A stretch of DNA of 64,000 nt from Tricholoma matsutake (lineage: Eukaryota > Basidiomycota > Agaricomycetes > Agaricales > Tricholomataceae): contig AP026538.1 in assembly GCA_026075535.2 (NCBI GenBank), forward strand, positions 13,896,337 through 13,960,336. Direction: 5' to 3'. Numbering within the stretch: position 1 is the stretch's first letter; each line of letters starts with the position of its first letter. Both the position numbers and the translations under genes were made by a program. The notes below the pieces were generated by a model. That model was given only the letters and a program-made list of their open reading frames with translations, was not told the DNA's origin and made no database searches. Positions 58,280-64,000 of this stretch are shown here, piece after piece.

Positions 58280-58757
58280 AGATTGGCATGAGCCAATCAC
58301 CCTAAAACTTCAATATTTATCATTTTGAGGGCCCAAATTTTGGCAGTCCCCTCAAACAATTAGCTAAAAAATGCTGAAAAATGCACAATTGACTCCTTTT
58401 CACAAAGCCAAAGATGATCCCACAAAAATAGGACAATTTCCACAAGCCGTTCAGCAGAATATATAACCTCTAAAGTCACATTTTCATACCCAAATATAGG
58501 GTATTTGTCATCACATTTATGTCTAAGAAAATTCTGACAATGTAGAAATAGCACCTTTAGGACTGATTGGCATGAGCCAATTAAACTAAAACTCAAGATT
58601 TTCATTTTTTTGACCCTCGAAAATCTGGCGGACCCCCCAAACAATTAAGTAGCTAAAAATCCCGAAAAATGTGCAATTGATTCCTTTTTCAACACTGAAG
58701 ATTATCCCGCAAAAAATTGGGACAATTTCCGCGAGCTGTTTGGCCACAATAAAAGTG
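58280..58757. repeat. Direct repeat, ~190 bp x 2, diverged
   Basis: ATTGGCATGAGCCAAT occurs at about 58283 and 58566, followed in both copies by CTAAAACT, CCCTCAAACAATTA or CCCCCAAACAATTA, TGCAATTGA and GGACAATTTCC. Possibly two copies of a short element; no target duplication found. Confidence 0.75.
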
Positions 58758-59232
58758 GTGGGTTTTAGTTGTCTGTGACTGTAGGCTTCCATAACATGTG
58801 CAGTCCACTTTTGGTAGACCATGGGAACAATGTCCTAAAAGAGTATGATCCATATATGGACCATAAGCAAGTCTGCCGATCTATGTACCATATATAGGCA
58901 TAAAATTTGTCAGCGAAATTTATGTCACCATATATGGTACATAGTTTGACACCGCACCACACAGCCTTTCTGTCAAGTGAAGTTACCTCGTAGCTCCTTG
59001 GAGAATAGAAAGGTGTGCATTGTGCGACATTAATATATCCAACGAAAGAAAAGCTAAACCATTTTCACTTCAAATTCGGAGAAGTTTACTCAGGCTTACT
59101 CCGAGTCGTCTATGACCAAATGACCACATCGCCAGATCGCGCTCACACATCTCACGCCAGCATCTGCTATGTGTAAAACACCTGTTTTGTTTATAGATGT
59201 ACGGTCAGATCAGGGCTGCACGGCGGTCTTTT

Positions 59233-59269
<37 letters not shown>

Positions 59270-59849
59270 CACACCATGGTCTAGCTTTGGTCTAGCAGAA
59301 AGATCGGGAGGGAGTGCAGGCGCTTGATTTTGGGTACACCGTAAGTAACTATTCTTAAGCTTTTTACTATAGTAGCCCCCAAACCCTATCTAATTTCGAC
59401 CAAGTATTCTTCGCGAATCGTGTATTGATATGCTTTATATACATAGCTTAGCTTCATAGATGACGCATGCCACGCCCTTCTTTGTAGATTCCATTTAAAT
59501 CGGTGATATTCAGATTCTACGATGAATTCGGGCTATTCTAATAGGCTGAACCTAAGCTTGACAGCTTTGCTTCCTGAAGGTCGGTGGGAAAAATGGGCAA
59601 GTTTCTGACGGCAGTTCCGAAATCGACAAATTTTCTATCGGCTCAGATCCGACCCCACAGAAAAGTGATACGGGTTGGATACGGGCCACCTACGATAATT
59701 AAAACTCAACCCAACGCAGCGGATGCAACCGACTCAGAAGGCTATTCTTGACTGACTTGTGCATACGGGGGCTACTGTCGGGAAGTTCATTTGCCTCGTT
59801 ATGAGAACGAAGGGTAATGAAATCTAAGGACATCGCGATCGGAATGACT
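58758..59849. other. Intergenic with small palindromes
   Basis: Palindromes of TCCATATATGGA type lie at about 58847-58865 and 58930-58950. A CA microsatellite is listed separately. No gene. Confidence 0.4.
59234..59266. repeat. (CA)n microsatellite
   Basis: About 16 uninterrupted CA units. Confidence 0.95.
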
Positions 59850-60065
59850 TTTTTTTTTGGAGCGAGACTAGCCTATTGTCCAAGTAAGTATTGATTACTG
59901 ACGAGGTGATCGAGGCAGACGGGTGTAATAGGAAACAAATAATCGTCTTGGGTTGATATGGGATATGGTAAATCCTTTCTCGCGAAAGCGTGGCGACCGA
60001 ATTCTCGTAATATATCTAATCAAGGATGGTCAGCTATCAATCATTGTCAGGATGAGGAAAATATC
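59850..60065 (-). mobile_element. Second, diverged SINE-like copy
   Basis: It aligns with 6870-7110: TTGGAGC.AG.CTAGC, TATTGATT.CTGAC, AATAATCGT, TTGATATGGG and CTAATCAAGGAT occur in order. The box A-like region (minus, around 60024-60035) is degenerate and box B has lost the GGTTCGA core. Confidence 0.5.
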
Positions 60066-60885
60066 GACGGGTTATCGAAGGCAACATGCATGAAGATGCA
60101 ATCCAAGTAATGCGCACGAAAACCAAACATTCGGTTAAGTATGATTTGTAACACGAGATTAACGACATGCCCCCTTTCGTGCTTCTTCAGTTCCACTTGT
60201 AGCGACAATGGTCCCCAAAACAGGACAGCTCCGTCATGCGAATTCTTCAACACCACACACAAATTGTGAATGGAATGAGAAGAGAAGAGAAAGAGCAACA
60301 TAGCTCACAACCAATCACGCCCGCAGATAAGTGCCTCAAAATGCTTAGCAAAAATTACAGATCAGGACGATGTGCTGCACCCCGGATAATTCTAGGCACA
60401 CTGGAAGCGAGGGCAGTAGTCGTAGTTTAGACACGATGGATGTAAATACGGCAAGACGGCAAGACGGCAAAGACGATCAAGGGCCTATCTTGAATACATT
60501 TAGCCAGATCACTAAAGTACTGAATCCTAACCCTGATTTTATCCACGGGCACCGCAGCCCCAACGACAATGCACTCGCAGTCTTCCAAGCTCTTTCGCAT
60601 TTCCCTTAAGTCGGCCAACCCGTGCCCGGTAGGGTAGGGGCCCCAGTTCAGTTTACGGCAAAGAATCCACGTCCTGTAGGCACCAGTGGGTCGAGGGATG
60701 AGCAACAGCGTCAGGATACAGGGTTGTGAGCACAGACGAAGAAACCGCACCACGTGACTGCAAGCTATCTACAAACACACTTATATCTCGCTCCCCTTTG
60801 AACTCCGCAAGAGACTAACGACGATAGGGTTGATTGTCGATACTTATCTCTCTCTAGCTTACAAGCATGCCTCTCTACCCTCCTC
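60066..60885. other. Upstream region of P450 3
   Basis: This should hold the P450 promoter. A minus-strand frame at 60427-60753 (LNWGPYPTGHGLADLREMRK) reads somewhat like protein but has no splice context or recognisable similarity. A short GACGGCAA triplet repeat occurs at 60452-60474. Confidence 0.35.
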
Positions 60886-62881
60886 ATGTCTAATCTCTTC
60901 CATCCAATTCTCCTCCCCAGTTGGTCATCCCCAGCAGTCCTCCCCACTTCCGCCCTCCTGTTGCTCGTCGTCCTTTACCCTTTGGTCTTCGGTACCAGAC
61001 GGAAGGACTCCGATGTTTACGAGCTGGGTGGCTTGTCCATCTTAACCACCTGGTCCTTCTTCAATCGACGGTCCGATTTTTTGACGTCCAGTTTTGCAAA
61101 GACCGGTCAGAAGTTGCTTTCCTTCAAAGTTCTTCATGTACGTTGTTGCATAGTACACTTGCCGTATCAAGACAAAGATCCCACCTTTTTTTTTCTTTCA
61201 ACAGCACTCTGTGGTTGCGATGGAGGGCGAGGAGGCACGCAAGACTTTCTTCGAAACAAGAAGCCTCGATTTCGACGAAGGGTACAAAATTCTCTCCGGC
61301 GGGGTAAGTTGTGTGTCCCTTCGAATGCATATATACTCAATTTACACCCAACTAGGCTCCCAGATTGTCAGATCTTGACAGGCATACATTCTCAGTTAAG
61401 GATGAATCTTGGTTCAATAAACATTTGGCCGCGTTATTACACAGGGAACGGGTCGCTGAAGGTGAAATCCATCCTCATCAGAGCTCCAATTTCATGTATC
61501 TGATGTTGGGCTGAAGTTCTTCCATCTCTCCTCGACGATATTCAATCACGAATGGAACTATGGGGAAGAGAAGGCACATTTGATCCATTCACCAACATAA
61601 ACGATGTAAGGCTTGCAGCATTTTACCCATGACTATATTCAACTGTAACGTTATCGAAAGCTTGTTTGGCAAATGACCGTTCGAATGGCCACATGTCGCG
61701 AGTTCGCAACCAACTTCGACGCGATTGACAAGCTCCAGAAAGATTATTGGATGTTGAAGAACAGCGCTACACCGACGGCACTTCTATTACCCTGGTTCCC
61801 CAGCATAGCAACTAGAAACAAGAAAATCGCCACCAAAAATCTCTACAAGACTCTTCACGAATGCGTGGAAAAGCGGACGACCTCGACTCCAAGTTCCGAT
61901 GCCATCGATGTCCTTTTGGCACGAGGTTTGAGCACTGATGATACAGTCCGCGTGAGTTTTTTTTCTTTTTTTTTCCTTCTTTCTTTTCGATAGAGTCAAT
62001 TGAATTCTTGATCGCAGTTCATCCTAAGCGCCATTTTTGCCGGGGTCGTCAACACTGGAGTCAGCTGTAAGCCAATTCCGCAAACAATGATCTTTTTTTT
62101 TTATATTACAAACGCAATTGTCTCCAGCATGTTGGACCCTTCTCTTCCTTTCCCTACACAAAGAATGGAAACAAAAAGTCCTCAACGAGATTAGAACCAT
62201 CATCGACCAGCACGCCAACACCGTCTCTTCTGATCAGCTGCACAAGCGCCTCGCTACCATCCCCGTGTCTGTATGGGAGGAGGAGATGCCAACACTCGAC
62301 CTCGTCCTTCGAGAGACTCTCCGACTTACAATGAACGGTACCATGCTTCGCCGCAATCTCATCGAGGAAATTTCTGTTGCAAATAAGAAGATCCGACAGG
62401 GCGCATTTGTTGCATACCCCGTTTCCGATGCACACCTTAACCCTGCTATATACACCGACCCGACACAATTCGACCCAACGCGTTTCATGCTAGGTAGAGA
62501 GGAGGACAAGAAACAGTCACATGCCTACGTTGGCTGGGGATCAGGTAAGGAGGTTATTTAATTTTTTTGGGTTTTCTTACTGAGCCTTCTCTGTTATGTA
62601 ATAATGTATCTCTAAGGCCGTCACCCTTGTACCGGCATGAGAATCGCGAAACTCGAGATCAAAATCATTGTCACTCTTTTCCTCTCGGGTTATGACTACG
62701 ATATCGTCGACGCCCAGGGGAAGCACGCAAATCATCTTCCTAGTCCCAATTATAATGATATCAGAGTGCGTTGTATATGCATTACTAGGCGTTTTTTGCG
62801 ATGTGTTCTGAACCGTAAACTGTATAGGCACGTCCACTTGGAGACCCCTGTTACGTTAAATTCAAGCGCATTGTGGATTAG
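60886..62881 (+). CDS. Cytochrome P450, paralog of the gene at 34.3 kb
   Basis: ATG at 60886; anchor PTSALLLLVVLYPLVFG. Exons join at GTACGT..CAACAG (HSVVAMEGEEARKTFFE), GTAAGT..ACTAG (APRLSDLDRHTFSVKDESW), GTGAAA..TGAAG (VLPSLLDDIQSRMELWGRE) and GTAAGG..GAAAG (LVWQMTVRMATC), then the I-helix with AGVVNTGVS, ExxR in LVLRETLRLTM, FDPTRFMLG and the haem loop GWGSGRHPCTGMRIAKLEIK. The end is RPLGDPCYVKFKRIVD with TAG at 62879-62881. All exons are open and it looks intact. It shares exon layout and about two-thirds of residues by eye with the 34-kb gene. The usual I-helix acid/Thr pair is replaced by Asn-Thr, which may affect oxygen activation. Substrate unknown. Confidence 0.87.
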
Positions 62882-64000
62882 ATTTATAGTTGGTATGGCA
62901 AGATATATTTTTTACTACTGATTATTGAATGTGTACTTTGGAATGTCATATATACTATGATTATGATCGACTGGTTCGTCAGCAAACAAGATAGTCTCAT
63001 CAAAAAGATTCTCTACCGAAAATCTGGACCGAGATATATGTAACAGGGGCAAATCAGACTTGTAACCCCCTTTCGATAGCATACCCCACAATGTCAAAGT
63101 TAGGGCGAGTCAGGGAAAGGCGAGTTATGTATATGGGGATGCTTTCTGAATCGGTTACATCCGCTGCGTTAGGCAGAGCAAAGCGGTGGCCCTCTAGATC
63201 TCCCGGCTGTTATGCGTGGCAATAAGTCTGAACTCCGTATGTATGTACATACATACTGTATGGCACTACTCCCCTGCCCTGCCATATACGTTACCTTCTC
63301 TGGGAGGAAGCTAGAACTTTTTGGTTTGATAGCAAGGCCTGAGTCGAGAAAAACACCCCCACACGTTGGCTTCCCCCCCCCCCCCGTTTGGCATGGCAGG
63401 TGCAATGAAAGCGGAAAAGTTCAAAAGCCGTACAAGGACATTTATGATAGAATACTTTAGTGCGGGAGAACTTTGAATGTAACTAATTATGGATACTCAC
63501 AAAGCAAAGAAGGGCGTATATACTGTAGGATCTGCAGGGATGACGTTTATTCACTACTATAGATATACTAGGCTTGTTCGAAAATTATCCGAACTAGGGT
63601 AGTAAGTAAGTTACCCTAAGTAACTGCTTACACCTAAATCGGAGCGTGGATTTTCTCTTCTGCTTTTTTTTTTTGTCTAGCCGTGAGCCTTTGTCTGACT
63701 ATGAGAAAAGACGGGCGAAGTTATTTATGGAAAAAACGAGAGTGATCAGCTGAGTTTGTGCCTTGATATGGGCCACGATCTTATGAATGTCCCGGAAACC
63801 TCCGATATCCCCATTTTCTAAAGCACACAAATCCAAATTCATTATCTAATATCTAGCATTTTCAAATTCAAGTTACTTGCTGGTAACTGTAAGCAGATAA
63901 AACAAAACTCGCATCGAAAGTAAGTAGCAAAGTTCGGTTCTTTACTGAAAAAAAGTTCAGTTTGAACCATGGTTTTTTTTTTTTTTTTTGCCCGAACCCA
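62882..64000. other. 3' flank, no gene seen
   Basis: Contains a C12-type run near 63375-63385, short TATGTACATACATA palindromes near 63240 and a T run at 63973-63990. Nothing coding was recognised. Confidence 0.4.

Noticed and set aside
60427..60753. Minus-strand protein-coding exon upstream of P450 3
   Set aside because: Protein-like in part, but no splice borders, partner exons or recognised similarity.

Overview
The window looks like a piece of an Agaricomycete (mushroom-type basidiomycete) genome. The host genes have many short introns of about 50-70 bp. Gene families typical of wood- and litter-decay basidiomycetes are present: expanded P450s, F-box-like proteins and an AsaB/CmcJ-type oxidase. 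The repeats are a basidiomycete set: Helitrons with a long Rep-helicase, a Plavaka-type CACTA relative, hAT-like elements and a chromovirus. No rRNA genes, CRISPR arrays or bacterial signals were seen.

Layout. (1) 1-14.2 kb: two Helitrons lie tail to tail. Copy A (+) is decayed and is interrupted by a solo LTR (1153-2264) and by a 2.8-kb long-TIR element (3660-6481), which itself contains nested elements. Copy B (-) is nearly full length, broken by one clear nonsense codon and two frameshifts. A tRNA-like SINE lies between them. (2) 14.2-22.1 kb: tandem repeats and three intron-rich genes of unknown function. One carries a 192-bp tandem repeat that encodes a 24-residue SUMO-interacting-motif-like module split over two mini-exons. 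(3) 22.2-25.9 kb: two tandem F-box-like paralogs, the first frameshifted. (4) 26.7-38.4 kb: host genes, namely P450, O-acetylhomoserine sulfhydrylase, a second type of P450 and an AsaB/CmcJ-like oxidase. (5) 39.6-57.9 kb: a nest of transposons inside a relic PHD-finger gene. A hAT-like element sits in one intron. A 15.6-kb chromovirus with intact 5-bp target duplication sits in the PHD exon, and itself holds two LTR-like insertions and an 8.7-kb block containing a second hAT-like element and a complete 6.2-kb Plavaka element. (6) 58-64 kb: repeats, a second SINE-like copy and a P450 paralogous to the one at 34 kb.

The most informative evidence is the set of target-site duplications. For most insertions the pre-insertion site can be read, and in several cases the interrupted reading frame resumes exactly. 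This gives an order: Helitron A before the LTR and TIR insertions; PHD gene before hAT-1 and the chromovirus; chromovirus before the 8.7-kb block.

The candidates for little-described biology are: the Helitron helicase with a C-terminal Cys/His protease-like (USP-like) domain and paired zinc ligands, kept in two diverged copies; the exon-pair-duplicated SIM/basic repeat gene; and hairpins with compensatory changes inside the hAT-like pair. All calls come from reading the sequence. No database search was possible, so family names rest on motif recognition and splice sites are by eye.
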